Below, piece by piece: positions 48,125 to 57,606 of a stretch of DNA of 64,000 nucleotides; position 1 is the first letter of the stretch, and the number at the start of each line of letters is the position of its first letter. The stretch lies in assembly GCA_031264145.1 (NCBI GenBank), contig JAISEK010000138.1:1-64000 (forward strand), read 5' to 3'. The position numbers were made by a program, and so were the translations under genes. The stretch is from Deltaproteobacteria bacterium (GTDB lineage Bacteria; Desulfobacterota; Desulfarculia; Adiutricales; Adiutricaceae). The notes beneath the pieces were generated by a model that was not told the DNA's origin, searched no databases, and worked only from the letters and a program-made list of their open reading frames with translations.

Positions 48125-48547
48125 GCCTGGCCGGCATCCTCCATCGCTGCCAGCCTAAGACCAATCATTACCGTCCACATGGTTCTTTTTTTGTGTCTTT
48201 TTTATATTGATGACAGCATCTAAAAGGACTTCACAGCCGCTATGCCTTGAATTTGTGCTGGACCTCAGGGGCCGTTTGTGGTAGATTCCGTGGTCATGCT
48301 TGACCGGCCAGCCTCTGGCCATCAATTTTTCCATCCAATCCCTGCCGCCTGACCCACCCTGGTCCTCAATGCCTGGCGCCAGGCCCTTGAGCCCTGGCCT
48401 TTCCCATGGCGGCACCGTCCGCCAGGCGAGGCCCAGAGGCCATCCCGGCGGTGCGACCCCAGGCTGGTGCCCATGGCCGGCACATGCGGGAGCGAGATAG
48501 ACCACCACCACCGGCCTTGCCCCGGTGCGTCACCTGACGAGGTTCCC
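48125..48547. other. Gene-free spacer before trpB2-like gene
   Basis: A T-rich stretch at 48180-48210 follows gmhB and could aid termination, but no clean hairpin was found. No trp leader peptide was recognised. Confidence 0.35.
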
Positions 48548-49834
48548 ATGCCACCAGTCGAGAACAAAATCATCTTGCCCAAGAGCGAGCTGCCGACCAC
48601 CTGGTACAACGTCCTGCCGGATCTGCCCGAGCCCATGGGACCGTACATGACCCCTGGGGGACAGCCCGTCTCGCCCTCCGATTTGGCCGGCATATTTCCC
48701 CAGGCCCTGATCGATCAGGAGGTGAGCACCGAGCGCATCCACAGTATCCCCGAGCCAGTCCTGGAGGCCCTCTCGATCTGGCGGCCCACCCCCCTGGTAA
48801 GGGCCAGGAGGCTGGAACAGGCCCTGGGCGTGAGTTCCCGCATATACTACAAAGACGAAAGCGTCTCACCCTCCGGAAGCCACAAGAGCAACACCGCCAT
48901 GGCCCAGGCCTTCTTCAACCGCCAGGCCGGGATTACCAGGCTGACCACAGAGACCGGGGCCGGCCAGTGGGGCACGGCCCTGGCCATCGCCGCCAAGCAG
49001 TTCGGCATAACGGCCCGGGTCTACATGGTCAAGGTGAGCCTGGAGCAAAAGCCCTACCGCAAGGTCATCATGAACCTCATGGGGGCCGAGGTGCTGCCCA
49101 GCCCCAGCCAGGAGACCCAAGCTGGCCGCAGGGCCCTGGAGGAGAATCCCAAGGCCCTGGGCACCCTGGGCCTGGCCATCAGCGAGGCCGTCGAGGAGGC
49201 TGCCTCAAGGCCGGACACCAACTACGTGCTGGGGAGCGTCCTAAACCACGTCATCCTGCACCAGACGGTCATAGGCCAGGAGGTGAAGAAGCAGCTGGCC
49301 CTAGCAGGCGAGAAGCCTGACTTCCTCATCGCCTGCCACGGGGGCGGCTCAAACTTCGGCGGCCTGGTGTCCCCCTACGTCAAGGACATCCTCTCCGGCC
49401 AGAAGATCAGGGCCATAGCCGTCGAGCCGGAGTCATGCCCCTCCCTGACCGCAGGGGAGTTCAGGTACGACGCCGGCGACAGTGCCGGCTTTACCCCTCT
49501 GATGCCCATGTACACCCTGGGGACCTCCTTCCAGCCACCGGCCATCCACGCCGGTGGCCTGCGCTACCACGGGTCCTCGCCCATCGTCAGCGCCCTTTTG
49601 AAGTCCAAGGTCATCGAGGCCGCCGCCGTGAGCGCAGCCGACTGCTTCAAGTTCGCCCAGATGCTGGCCTGGTCCGAGTACGTCATCCCCGCCCCCGAGT
49701 CGTCCCACGCCCTGGCCCTGACCTGCCTGAAGGCCCTGGAGCTGGAAAGCGCCGGCAAGCCGGGCTGCCTGGTGTTCACGCTCTCCGGACACGGTCTTCT
49801 GGACCTGGCGGCCTACCAGGCCCACCAGGACTGA
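48548..49834 (+). CDS. TrpB2-type tryptophan synthase beta-like PLP enzyme
   Basis: A 428-residue PLP enzyme of the TrpB2 group. The PLP lysine is in SGSHKSNTA and the phosphate-binding Gly-rich loop is CHGGGSNFGGL. The long N-terminal part (TTWYNVLPDLPEP, GRPTPLVRA) and the insert lengths are those of TrpB2 rather than TrpB1. It would make tryptophan from indole and serine, either free-standing or with a TrpA encoded elsewhere. No other trp gene is in the window. The ATG at 48548 has GAGG upstream; the frame extends to 48467 without support. Confidence 0.9.
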   Translation: MPPVENKIILPKSELPTTWYNVLPDLPEPMGPYMTPGGQPVSPSDLAGIFPQALIDQEVSTERIHSIPEPVLEALSIWRPTPLVRARRLEQALGVSSRIYYKDESVSPSGSHKSNTAMAQAFFNRQAGITRLTTETGAGQWGTALAIAAKQFGITARVYMVKVSLEQKPYRKVIMNLMGAEVLPSPSQETQAGRRALEENPKALGTLGLAISEAVEEAASRPDTNYVLGSVLNHVILHQTVIGQEVKKQLALAGEKPDFLIACHGGGSNFGGLVSPYVKDILSGQKIRAIAVEPESCPSLTAGEFRYDAGDSAGFTPLMPMYTLGTSFQPPAIHAGGLRYHGSSPIVSALLKSKVIEAAAVSAADCFKFAQMLAWSEYVIPAPESSHALALTCLKALELESAGKPGCLVFTLSGHGLLDLAAYQAHQD

Positions 49835-50129
49835 CCAAGACGCCAGAATTAATGCCCGCAGTGGTCCGGCCAGAGGCCCCCGTCATGGCCCAAGGGCGAC
49901 TTTCGGGATAGCCACGGGATAGGCCGAAAAGTGGACCGCCCTGACACCCTGGCCCCTCTGGGGACATGCCGCTAACCCGGCCATGGCTCCCGAGGGGCTT
50001 TTTTTGCCCAGACTCAACCATGGCCTGGGGGCGCTCCTCCTGCCCAGCTCAGGATGTTGGAACCAATCCCGAACACGGCCTTGGTCCACGGCACATCGGT
50101 GCCGTCAATTATCCGCGAGACAGGGACCG

Positions 50130-50778
50130 GATCCACGTCAGCCCTTGGATGTTTTGGCTTCCGGCCAATCACGCCCCGGTCCAGCGGGGATACCGAAGGC
50201 CGTTGGGGTGAACAAGCGGTCATCACTATGGACATCCACGAAGTACCAGGCGCCTTCCGGCAAGGAGTCTATGAACTTTGGGTCGTGGCCGAACGCCGAG
50301 CCATCCCAACCTGCCTGCCTGGGCGTGAATTTCCCTTCTCCACGAGTGAACGAATCATTTCAACTGTCTGCCCATTTCTCGTCTTGAACCCGTTGTCATC
50401 TGGAACATCGCTTTTATCCCATCGCCCCTCGTACTCGTCCGAGAACCAAATCGCCGGCATATACAGCCTATAACCGATCAGACCGAACCCCTGGTGCCGG
50501 AAATGCCGGCAATCTCGTGGCCTGGCCGTTATCTTTTTTTCCGTCGCCTCGACGTGCATCCTTGACACTCCAGGGGACATGGTGCCTTTCTTCGGATTGC
50601 CACAGCCATCCACCGTGAGCATCGCATCACCATGTGACACCAGGCCGGCAAGCTTGCGTCGATAGATCGTGCCAATAGTCTCCAGCGACCATGGCGATCT
50701 TTTCATGAAAAACTGCAAGGCCCTGGGCAAATCCCTGAGCCCTCGGTCGTCATGCGGCTTCAATGCGATGTGTTCCAT
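50130..50778 (-). pseudogene. Decayed IS701-family DDE transposase
   Basis: On the minus strand the frame from 50778 encodes LQFFMKRSPWSLETIG, TVDGCGNPKKGTMSPGV, YRLYMPAIWFSDEYEGR and GFKTRNGQTVEMIRSL, in the order of the IS701/DDE_5 transposase (the Asp of TVDG is the first DDE acid). Near 50320 the frame shifts, and AGWDGSAFGHDPKFIDSLPEGAWYFVDV continues the match in another frame until a stop at about 50135. The N-terminal part is missing. No terminal repeats were recognised. The surrounding spacers 49835-50129 and 50779-51129 have no gene. Confidence 0.72.
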
Positions 50779-51129
50779 TGATTGTCTTTAGTGGATAATA
50801 ATCCAGAAAAATACTGCTGGGAATGAGTAAGCTGTGCGTCATGGATAAAACAAGGCCTATACATGGATAAATATGACAAAAGTTAACTTTACATATTGTC
50901 ATTATTTTCAGGCGTCAAACCAAATGGCCCGTCAATTTCGGGTACGCCGTCCGGGATAATGATCAGCATCTCGACCATTTCCCCTTATCGCTTTAATCGT
51001 GGAGAGCATAAAATTTCAAGGCTATCCGGCTCCAACGATCTTGGCAATGGCCGAGCCCGGAGAATTTGTCCTGTTTATTCTGCCCGTTATTCTGGTCTAA
51101 AACCGACGCAGTCCATGGGCGTTGTAGGA

Positions 51130-51486
51130 TCAACAGCTGTAGCAAACCTGACAACAATCATGCAGGGCCCATAGACCCAAACCGGCCAGAGCAAAAAGCA
51201 CCAAAGGACCTGGGCCAGTCTCGCCCGCAAAAAAACGATGCCCCCCAGACACCCCAAATACCAGCACAGGAGCGGGAAGAAGGCTTTGCTTGTGGCGGGA
51301 TGGCTCCAAGGCCGTCATTTCCGGAGAGGGCTCATCGGGGACAGGCGGTTCCGTTTGGCCGTCTAGGCCAGGCACCGTGAGGGTCTGGGACAGGCGTTTG
51401 ATCTGGCCGCAGGCAGGGCAAGACAGATCCTGGACGGAGACGCTATTGCCACACTTGGCGCAAAAAGCAATGCACTGGGCTCCCAT
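51130..51486 (-). CDS. Zinc-ribbon plus TM2-domain membrane protein
   Basis: A 118-residue protein. CAKCG and CPACG near the N-terminus form a zinc ribbon, then a linker, then a TM2-type hairpin (VSGGHRFFAGETGPG and ALAGLGLWALHD, matching the GxxGIHRFYLG and LIDG blocks). The usual charged end after the second helix is absent; the frame stops at YSC, so the gene may be slightly truncated or frameshifted. The ATG at 51484-51486 lacks a strong ribosome site. Function unknown. Confidence 0.6.
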   Translation of the reverse strand: MGAQCIAFCAKCGNSVSVQDLSCPACGQIKRLSQTLTVPGLDGQTEPPVPDEPSPEMTALEPSRHKQSLLPAPVLVFGVSGGHRFFAGETGPGPLVLFALAGLGLWALHDCCQVCYSC

Positions 51487-51999
51487 TAATTTTAAATATC
51501 AATCTTTCTTTAAACATGGTAATAGGAAGCCGTGCCCTTTGGCCCTTCCCACCGGTCCCAGAGGCCAATGAGTCCCCCGGCGAGCGAAGCCTGGCCCATG
51601 GCCAAAAAGCGGTTGGGGCTCCCGCCCAATTGTCGCCTTCCGGCAAAGAAGGCTCTCAGGCAGGATAGCCGCGATCCCCGGTCCAGGAACTTCCAGTAAC
51701 ATCGCAGGCCGCCTTGGCCGGAATTCGCCCAGGCTCCGTCGGCGCTTTGGGAGCCGACTGCCAAATTGGCCGTTGAAATCGCCCCCTGGAGGCAAAACCT
51801 GGGCGGGGATAAAAATTAGCTCTCAAATCGCACCAGCTGCCCGCAATCAAGAAGCGGACGACCCTAAACAAGACAGGGGCCAATCGCCCTTTCTCATACT
51901 GGCAGGACTGGACGGACCAGATGCCGGCGCAAGAGCATGCGGGACCCTCCGGCGGACAGGCCCGGGCCTGGGAGATTCAGCTAGGGTCATGGCCTGGGG
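51487..51999. other. Gene-free spacer
   Basis: Frames on both strands overlap each other and none has recognisable features. Nothing assignable. Confidence 0.35.
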
Positions 52000-52662
52000 T
52001 CAAAATATCTCCACCTTAAGGCCGGACGGCCGCCACTGGCCGTCTTCCAGATTCAGGACCAGGGTGAAGCCAAGGGCGGTCTTGTTGACCCGCCATTCAC
52101 CCCTGACCAGCCAGGGCGTCTCGGGGCCGATGTTGTCCCTGATGCTGGGGCTGCCCTCGGCCACGTCCAGGCCCTCGGCCGTGAAGGGCCTGGACTCCAG
52201 GAGGACGAGCTTGCCCCTGGAGGGAAAGAGCTTGAGATTCTCGCGGAAGGGGGCCAGTACCCCGTAGGAGGCCTTGAGCCTGGCCGGGTCGTCCTTTTGG
52301 CGCCAGGCGCTGTATAGCGTCTGGTGGAACTGTGAAAAATCCCCCTTGACCAGGGCAGCCACCCAGGACGCCATGACGTTTTCCAGGATCCTCCGGACCG
52401 ACGAGTCCCCGGCCGACTCGACCAGGGCAGGATCCAGGGGAACTGGGTCCGGCCCGGCCGGGTCCGGCTCTGGGAGGACCACAGGTGTTTCCAGGCCCTC
52501 CGGGCGGGCGGACGGTGGCTGGCCGGAATCAGGGGCCGGCCTGACCAGGGGCCAGCCAAACCAGCCGATGATTCCGAGAAGAACCGCCACAATCAGGATG
52601 AAGAGGGGCTTCCGGCCGGACCTTTTCTGGCTAAACCTAAGCCTTCTGACTCCTGAAGCCAT
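52000..52662 (-). CDS. Membrane-anchored protein with NTF2-like C-terminal domain
   Basis: A 220-residue protein. A basic N-terminus (RRLRFSQKRSGRKP) and one hydrophobic segment (about residues 21-38) anchor it, followed by a Pro-rich linker. The C-terminal about 120 residues (VMASWVAALVKGDFSQFHQTLYSAW through the end) have the pattern of an NTF2/Cds6-like alpha-beta cone used in some envelope proteins. No function can be assigned. The ATG at 52660-52662 has an AGGAG-type site. It follows a 90-residue anchored protein by 13 bp. Confidence 0.7.
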   Translation of the reverse strand: MASGVRRLRFSQKRSGRKPLFILIVAVLLGIIGWFGWPLVRPAPDSGQPPSARPEGLETPVVLPEPDPAGPDPVPLDPALVESAGDSSVRRILENVMASWVAALVKGDFSQFHQTLYSAWRQKDDPARLKASYGVLAPFRENLKLFPSRGKLVLLESRPFTAEGLDVAEGSPSIRDNIGPETPWLVRGEWRVNKTALGFTLVLNLEDGQWRPSGLKVEIF

Positions 52663-52675
52663 AACCTTGCCTCTC

Positions 52676-52948
52676 CTAAATTGCCTGGACGGGCCGGCCA
52701 GAGGCCGGCCCCGCGGAAGACCCTGACGGCATCCTGGTGGGGAAAGTGGCGGGCGACTGGGCCGCCGGGGCCACAGCCCGGGCCGCCCCCACCGTCGTCC
52801 GCCCTTGCCTGAGGCGGTGCTGGCCGGCCTTGTAGAGGAAGAAGAAGGCCAAGCCCACCATGAGCAGGATGGCCAGGAGCAGCAGCGGACCCCGAGGGGA
52901 TCTTGACTTGCCGGGACCATCGCCCATCAGGTTTAGCCAATCGTCCAT
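52676..52948 (-). CDS. Small single-pass membrane protein
   Basis: A 90-residue protein with an N-terminal cytosolic stretch, one hydrophobic helix (LLLLAILLMVGLAFFFLY, about residues 22-39), a basic stop and an Ala/Pro-rich tail. It is directly upstream of the NTF2-like anchored protein, so the two probably form an operon. No family recognised. Confidence 0.55.
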   Translation of the reverse strand: MDDWLNLMGDGPGKSRSPRGPLLLLAILLMVGLAFFFLYKAGQHRLRQGRTTVGAARAVAPAAQSPATFPTRMPSGSSAGPASGRPVQAI

Positions 52949-53412
52949 TGCTCATTCCCAAAGACAGCGGTCGCGGCTGGCCGGGACGACCAGCGTCGCG
53001 GATCGCCGGCCCATGCCCCAGACACGGGCCCCAAAAAGCCGGGAGAGAGGGGGCCCTGCTGTCGGCCCGGCACCTCCTGGCCAGATCGGCGGCCGATTTG
53101 GGCCATCATATCACAAACATTGGACATCCGGGCAAAGAAACGGCCATCGGGAGGGGGCCAGCCAAGCAATCCCCCAGGGTCAAGGATATTTTAAGGGATC
53201 CCGCCCCATGAGGCCAGGTTTTTTTGCCCCCCTGGGGACGGGAACGGTCCTGGAGGGCCAGGGAAGCCAGAGGAAGATGGGCCCCAGGACGCCTCGGGGA
53301 CTACTTGGGGGACCCTGGACTATTAATCTTGGCCTGGGAATCGATTTTGGGCCCCAAGATGACTGAGCCGGCATAATCAAGGAGTTATGGGCAGGCACCC
53401 CCAAAATAAATC
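52949..53412. other. Gene-free spacer between divergent transcription units
   Basis: GC-rich, no supported ORF. Confidence 0.35.
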
Positions 53413-53440
53413 TTGACAGCCTCTCCGAAGGTATGATAAT
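53413..53440 (+). promoter_or_regulatory. Promoter of the TRAP/methyltransferase cluster
   Basis: TTGACA (53413-53418), 16-bp spacer, GATAAT (53435-53440): a near-consensus sigma-70-type promoter about 240 bp upstream of dctP. The -10 is embedded in a palindromic operator. Confidence 0.65.
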
Positions 53441-53453
53441 CAGATTATCATAC
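53431..53453. promoter_or_regulatory. Palindromic operator overlapping the -10
   Basis: GTATGATAATC, a single A, and GATTATCATAC form a perfect 11+11 inverted repeat over the -10 hexamer. Position and size suit repression by a dimeric GntR/FCD protein such as the one encoded at 56791-57537. Assignment to that regulator is inference. Confidence 0.6.
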
Positions 53454-53520
53454 TGACATGTCTTTCCTGGCCGAATAGGCAAGGTGGCGATGGGCCCCTG
53501 TTCTTTCCAAATTGCCCGCT

Positions 53521-53601
53521 TAAGATATATATACGCATATATATCTTAGTATATATACATATCTAGACCATAATGACATTTAAAAAAGCCATTATGGTCT
53601 A
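53521..53601 (+). promoter_or_regulatory. Tandem hairpins in the dctP leader
   Basis: Two perfect 12-bp stems lie in the leader: TAAGATATATAT with 53537-53548 (4-nt loop), and TAGACCATAATG (53564-53575) with 53590-53601 (14-nt loop). Neither is followed by a clear T run. They may be attenuator or stability elements, or further binding sites. Confidence 0.45.
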
Positions 53602-53684
53602 TGTTTAGAAATCATGGCCGCTGGATGTCAAAGCCAGACAAACATTGCGGTCGGCATCGTTTTTCCAAAAAGGAGTAAAGGGAG

Positions 53685-54719
53685 ATGCGGAAACTATTGC
53701 TAGGGTTTATCGTGGGCCTGGTCGCCCTTGGATTTTGCCAAATCAGCCAAGCCGCCGACGAGCCGATCGTCTGGAAGGCCCAGACCCTCTGGAACGCCGG
53801 GGAGATCCCCCAGAAGACCTTCGAGGACCTGTGCGAGAACATCAAGATCATGAGCGGTGGCCGCCTGATCATCGAGCCTTATGCCAGCGGGGCCATAGTC
53901 CCCCAAAACGAGACCCTGGACGCCCTCCAGAACAACGTCCTCCAGGTCATCCATGTCTGGCCTGGCTACGGCGCGCCCAAGAACCCCGCCTTCGCCGCGG
54001 TAAGCGATCTCATCTTCGCCTACGAGCATCCCTGGGAGCTGGACACCTGGCTCAACTACAAGGGCGGCCTTGAGCTCATGCGCAAGCTCTACGCCCCCTT
54101 CAACGGCTACACCGTCGGGGCCATGTTCTGGGGCGTGGAGTCCTGGCCCAGCCGCAAGCCCCTGAGAAGCATCGAGGACTTCAAGGGCCTCAAGATAAGG
54201 CTGTCCCAGGGCATGCAGGCCGAGATGATGGACAAGGCCGGCGCGTCCGTCATCCAGCTGCCTGGCAACGAGATCTTCCCGGCCCTCGACAAGGGCGTCA
54301 TCGACGCCTGCGACTGGAGCACGGTCGGAGTCAACGATTCCCTGGGCCTCTACGAGCTCAACGGGGTCGACTACGCCGTCTATCCGGGCTTCCATTCCAT
54401 GCCCATCGGCGACTTCACCGTCAACATAGGGGAATGGAACAAGCTCTCGCCCGAGCTCAAGGCCATCGTGGAGACGGCCGTCCGCCGCTGGTGCTGGGAT
54501 TCCATCGAGAAGATAGCCGTGGCCGACATCGACTTCGTGGCCAAGCACCGCGGGACCGACTCCAAGGTCACGATCATAGAGTGGAGCGACGAGGACAAGG
54601 CCAAGGCCAGGGAGCTGGCCATGGAGATCTGGCAGAACTGGAAGACCAAGAACGCCGACTGCAAGGAAGTCATCGAGTCCCAGGAAGCCTGGCTCCGCGA
54701 GCTTGGACGCATCAAGTGA
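53685..54719 (+). CDS. dctP: TRAP transporter solute-binding protein
   Basis: A 344-residue periplasmic receptor (TRAP DctP/TAXI-like superfamily) that would deliver a carboxylate to the DctQM membrane proteins. The signal peptide covers about residues 1-23 (ending SQA). Blocks KAQTLWNAGEIP, IMSGGRLIIEPYASGAIVP, SIEDFKGLKIRLSQGMQAEMM and GVIDACDWSTVG match the binding fold, and the conserved Arg (KIRLSQ) usually contacts the substrate carboxylate. Acids of the keto- or aromatic type bind related receptors, but the ligand cannot be named. The start at 53685 has GGAG and lies in a promoter/operator-led operon. Confidence 0.93.
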   Translation: MRKLLLGFIVGLVALGFCQISQAADEPIVWKAQTLWNAGEIPQKTFEDLCENIKIMSGGRLIIEPYASGAIVPQNETLDALQNNVLQVIHVWPGYGAPKNPAFAAVSDLIFAYEHPWELDTWLNYKGGLELMRKLYAPFNGYTVGAMFWGVESWPSRKPLRSIEDFKGLKIRLSQGMQAEMMDKAGASVIQLPGNEIFPALDKGVIDACDWSTVGVNDSLGLYELNGVDYAVYPGFHSMPIGDFTVNIGEWNKLSPELKAIVETAVRRWCWDSIEKIAVADIDFVAKHRGTDSKVTIIEWSDEDKAKARELAMEIWQNWKTKNADCKEVIESQEAWLRELGRIK

Positions 54720-54874
54720 TCCGCTGGTCCCCCCAGGCGCCGCTTCTCGCCTATGGCGCCCTGGGGGGCCAGGGCCTGCCCCCGACCTGGCCCCCCGGCC
54801 CGGCCCCCCGGCCCGGCCTGGGGGACCTGGCCGGGCAAAAGGGGACCGACGTCCCCCTTTGATGGAGGTAGTCA

Positions 54875-55471
54875 GTGAAAAAAGTACTTTCCCGCTTGGA
54901 ATCACTCGCGGACACAGTCGGGTACGTCGGCCCCCCGATGGAACTTGTGCGAAAGGGCAGCCACTACATGCTCAAGACCATCGTGGCCGCGATAGAGAAG
55001 ATATCGACCTTCTTCGGCTACATCGGGGCCCCGCTGCCTTTTCTGGCCGCCCTGATCATATTTTACGAAATCGCCATGAGGCAGCTCTTCGACAGCCCCA
55101 CCCGCTGGGTCTCCGAGACGACCGCCATGCTCTGCGGGATCTGCTATCTGCTGGGCGGGGCCCTGACGATGAAGAACGACGGGCACGTTAGGGTCGACAT
55201 CCTCTACTCCAGGTTCAGCAAGAGGGTCAGGGCCATTCTGGATTGCCTCAATTTCTGCTTCATAGCCCTTTACCTGGGGGTCATGCTCAGGGTCATTTGG
55301 CCCTACATGGTCCAGTCCATCAAGCTCGACGAGCACAGCTACACGGCCTGGAACCCCATGGTCTGGCCCATGAAGATCCTTTTGTTCCTCGGCTTCGTCC
55401 TAGTCCTTCTCCAGGCCATATCAAAACTAATCAAGGATTTGCACATGGCCGTCACCGGGAGGCCGCTATGA
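54875..55471 (+). CDS. dctQ: TRAP transporter small permease
   Basis: A 198-residue protein with four predicted membrane helices (around residues 55-70, 83-105, 122-148, 168-188). ALIIFYEIAMRQLFDSPTRWVSETTAMLCG is the typical DctQ block. The start is GTG at 54875 after GGAGGTA, and the stop overlaps the dctM start (ATGA). A cytosolic N-terminus of about 50 residues is longer than in many DctQ proteins. Confidence 0.92.
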   Translation: MKKVLSRLESLADTVGYVGPPMELVRKGSHYMLKTIVAAIEKISTFFGYIGAPLPFLAALIIFYEIAMRQLFDSPTRWVSETTAMLCGICYLLGGALTMKNDGHVRVDILYSRFSKRVRAILDCLNFCFIALYLGVMLRVIWPYMVQSIKLDEHSYTAWNPMVWPMKILLFLGFVLVLLQAISKLIKDLHMAVTGRPL

Positions 55472-56775
55472 GTATAGGTGTAATAAGCCTGGTTTTGGTA
55501 CTCTCCCTGATGATCATGCTCTGCATGGGCCAGCCCTTGTCCTGGAGCCTGGGCGCGGTCGCCATGGTCATCTGCCTGACGCAGTTCGACACCCTTGGGC
55601 CCGTCAGCAGCTTCGTCAACCGCATCTTCGACATGACCCAGAGCTCCACCCTCATGGCCGTGCCCCTGTTCGTCATGATGGCCAGCATCCTCCAGAGATC
55701 GGGCGTGGCCGAGAACCTCTTCAAGGCCGCCTACATCTGGGCCGGGAGCCTCAGGGGCGGACTGGCCATAGGCACCATATTCGCCAACATCGTCATGGCC
55801 GCCATGGTCGGGGTGGTCGGGGCCGAGATAGTCACCCTGGGCATGATTGCCCTGCCGCAGATGCTCAAGAACAAGTACGACGATACCCTCAGCCTGGGGA
55901 CACTGGCCGCCGGCGGCGGCCTGGCCACGCTCATCCCGCCATCCGTGGTCTTCATCGTCTACGGCATGACCGCCAGCGTCTCGGTGGCCCAGCTCTTCAC
56001 GGCCGGCATCATTCCCGGCCTCATTCTGGCCTTCGGCTACATCATGTTCGTCGTCTTCCACTGCAAGCGCCACCCGGAGGCTGCCCCGCTGCCGCCGGAG
56101 GAGCTCAGGAACATGCCCTTTCTGGCCAAGCTGGCCATCCTGAAGTCGCTTATCCTCCCCCTGTTCGTGACCTTCGGCGTGCTGGGCTCGATTTACCTTG
56201 GCGTGGCCACCCCAAACGAGGCCGCCGGGGTGGGCGTGGTCCTGGTCCTGATATGCGCCTTCATAATGAAGACCTTCAACCTGAAGATGCTCTGGGAGTC
56301 ATGTCTTGAGACCGTCAAGGTCAGCTGCATGCTAGCATGGATTTTTTTCGGGGCCCAGACGGTCATCGGGGCCTATACCCTGACCGGCGGGACACAGTTT
56401 GTCCGCGACACCATAATCAACCTTGACCTGGGGGTCTGGGGCACCCTGATCCTCATCAACCTCATCTGGATCTTCTTGGGGTGCTTCCTGGACTGGATGG
56501 GCATACTGTTCCTGACCATTCCCATATTCCTGCCCGTCATCCTGTCCTTCGGCCTCAACCCCGTCTGGTTCGGCGTCCTCTATTGCATGAACATGCAGGT
56601 CTCCTACCTGTCGCCCCCGTTCGCGCCCTCGTCCTTCTACATGAAGAGCATCGCCCCGGACCATATAAGCATGATGCAGATATACAAGGCCACCATGCCA
56701 TTTCTGTGCATAACGTTGATGGTCCTGATCCTGGTCACAGTATGGCACAAGCTGCCCATGTACCTCCTACAGTAA
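55468..56775 (+). CDS. dctM: TRAP transporter large permease
   Basis: A 435-residue sodium-coupled carrier with about 12 hydrophobic segments. AVPLFVMMASILQRSGVAENLF, TLAAGGGLATLIPPSVVFIVYG and ATPNEAAGVGVV are hallmark DctM blocks. The ATG overlaps the dctQ stop, so the pair is translationally coupled. Together with dctP and dctQ it makes a complete importer. Confidence 0.97.
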   Translation: MSIGVISLVLVLSLMIMLCMGQPLSWSLGAVAMVICLTQFDTLGPVSSFVNRIFDMTQSSTLMAVPLFVMMASILQRSGVAENLFKAAYIWAGSLRGGLAIGTIFANIVMAAMVGVVGAEIVTLGMIALPQMLKNKYDDTLSLGTLAAGGGLATLIPPSVVFIVYGMTASVSVAQLFTAGIIPGLILAFGYIMFVVFHCKRHPEAAPLPPEELRNMPFLAKLAILKSLILPLFVTFGVLGSIYLGVATPNEAAGVGVVLVLICAFIMKTFNLKMLWESCLETVKVSCMLAWIFFGAQTVIGAYTLTGGTQFVRDTIINLDLGVWGTLILINLIWIFLGCFLDWMGILFLTIPIFLPVILSFGLNPVWFGVLYCMNMQVSYLSPPFAPSSFYMKSIAPDHISMMQIYKATMPFLCITLMVLILVTVWHKLPMYLLQ

Positions 56776-56790
56776 AGGCTCTTTCAAAGC

Positions 56791-57537
56791 ATGCTAAAGC
56801 CCATAAAGAAGCTGTCGGCCGTGGACGAGGTCTTCAACAACCTCTTCGAGCAGATCTCCGGTGGCCATTTCCCGGAGGGCTACCGGTTCCCGACCCAGGA
56901 CGTCATGGCCGAGGAGTTCGGCGTCAGCCGCTCCACGATCAGGGAGGCCATAAACAAGCTCACCGTCCTGGGTTTTCTCACGGCCAAGCCAGGCGTGGGG
57001 ACCATCGTGGCCAGGAACTCCACGGCCGGGGTCCTGTCCAGCATCAGCCAGTATTACTTCATGAACGACATAAACGTCCGAGAGTTCATAGAGGCCAGGC
57101 TCTACCTGGAGAAGGCGGCCATCAAGCTGTCCGTCCAGAAGGCCACGGGCGAGGACATCAAGAAGCTCCACCATCTCCTGATGGGCCAGGGCCAGGCCAT
57201 AGCCGAGGACGACAAGGAGACCATGACCAGGCTGGACGTCGACTTCCACCGGGCCATAATCGAGAGCGGCCGGAACACGGTCATCCTGCAGTTCCTGGAC
57301 ATCATCTGGGACGGGCTGTACCAGTTCATCTCGGCGGTCACCAAGAATCTCAACACCTCGGCCTCCAGGGCCTTCAGTTTCCACAGCAGCATCATCAAGC
57401 ACATCGCCGACCGGGACCTGGAGAAGGCCGAGATGACCATGGTCAGGCACCTCCACGACGTCGCCTCGAACATCGAGACCCATTTCCCGGGCCACGCCGG
57501 GCTGACCGACATCTTTAGGCATGACCTTAAATCTTGA
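56791..57537 (+). CDS. GntR-family regulator, FCD subgroup
   Basis: A 248-residue repressor-type regulator. The N-terminal winged helix has GYRFPTQDVMAEEFGVSRSTIREAINKLTVLGFL; the C-terminal FCD all-helical domain (REFIEARLYLEKAAIKL, DVDFHRAIIES, and His in FHSSIIKHI) binds metal and a small acid in relatives. It lies 15 bp after dctM in the same operon, which suggests it senses the imported compound. Its likely site is the palindrome at 53431-53453. Confidence 0.93.
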   Translation: MLKPIKKLSAVDEVFNNLFEQISGGHFPEGYRFPTQDVMAEEFGVSRSTIREAINKLTVLGFLTAKPGVGTIVARNSTAGVLSSISQYYFMNDINVREFIEARLYLEKAAIKLSVQKATGEDIKKLHHLLMGQGQAIAEDDKETMTRLDVDFHRAIIESGRNTVILQFLDIIWDGLYQFISAVTKNLNTSASRAFSFHSSIIKHIADRDLEKAEMTMVRHLHDVASNIETHFPGHAGLTDIFRHDLKS

Positions 57538-57606
57538 TTTCTAACTATTATGCTTATTTAAAGCACAATACAATTTATTGACAAAATAATTCATCGAGAA
57601 AGAGAA

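Noticed and set aside
56481-57518. 345-codon plus-strand ORF across dctM and the GntR gene
   Set aside because: It spans two real genes in a third frame; composition is His/Pro/Gly-rich.
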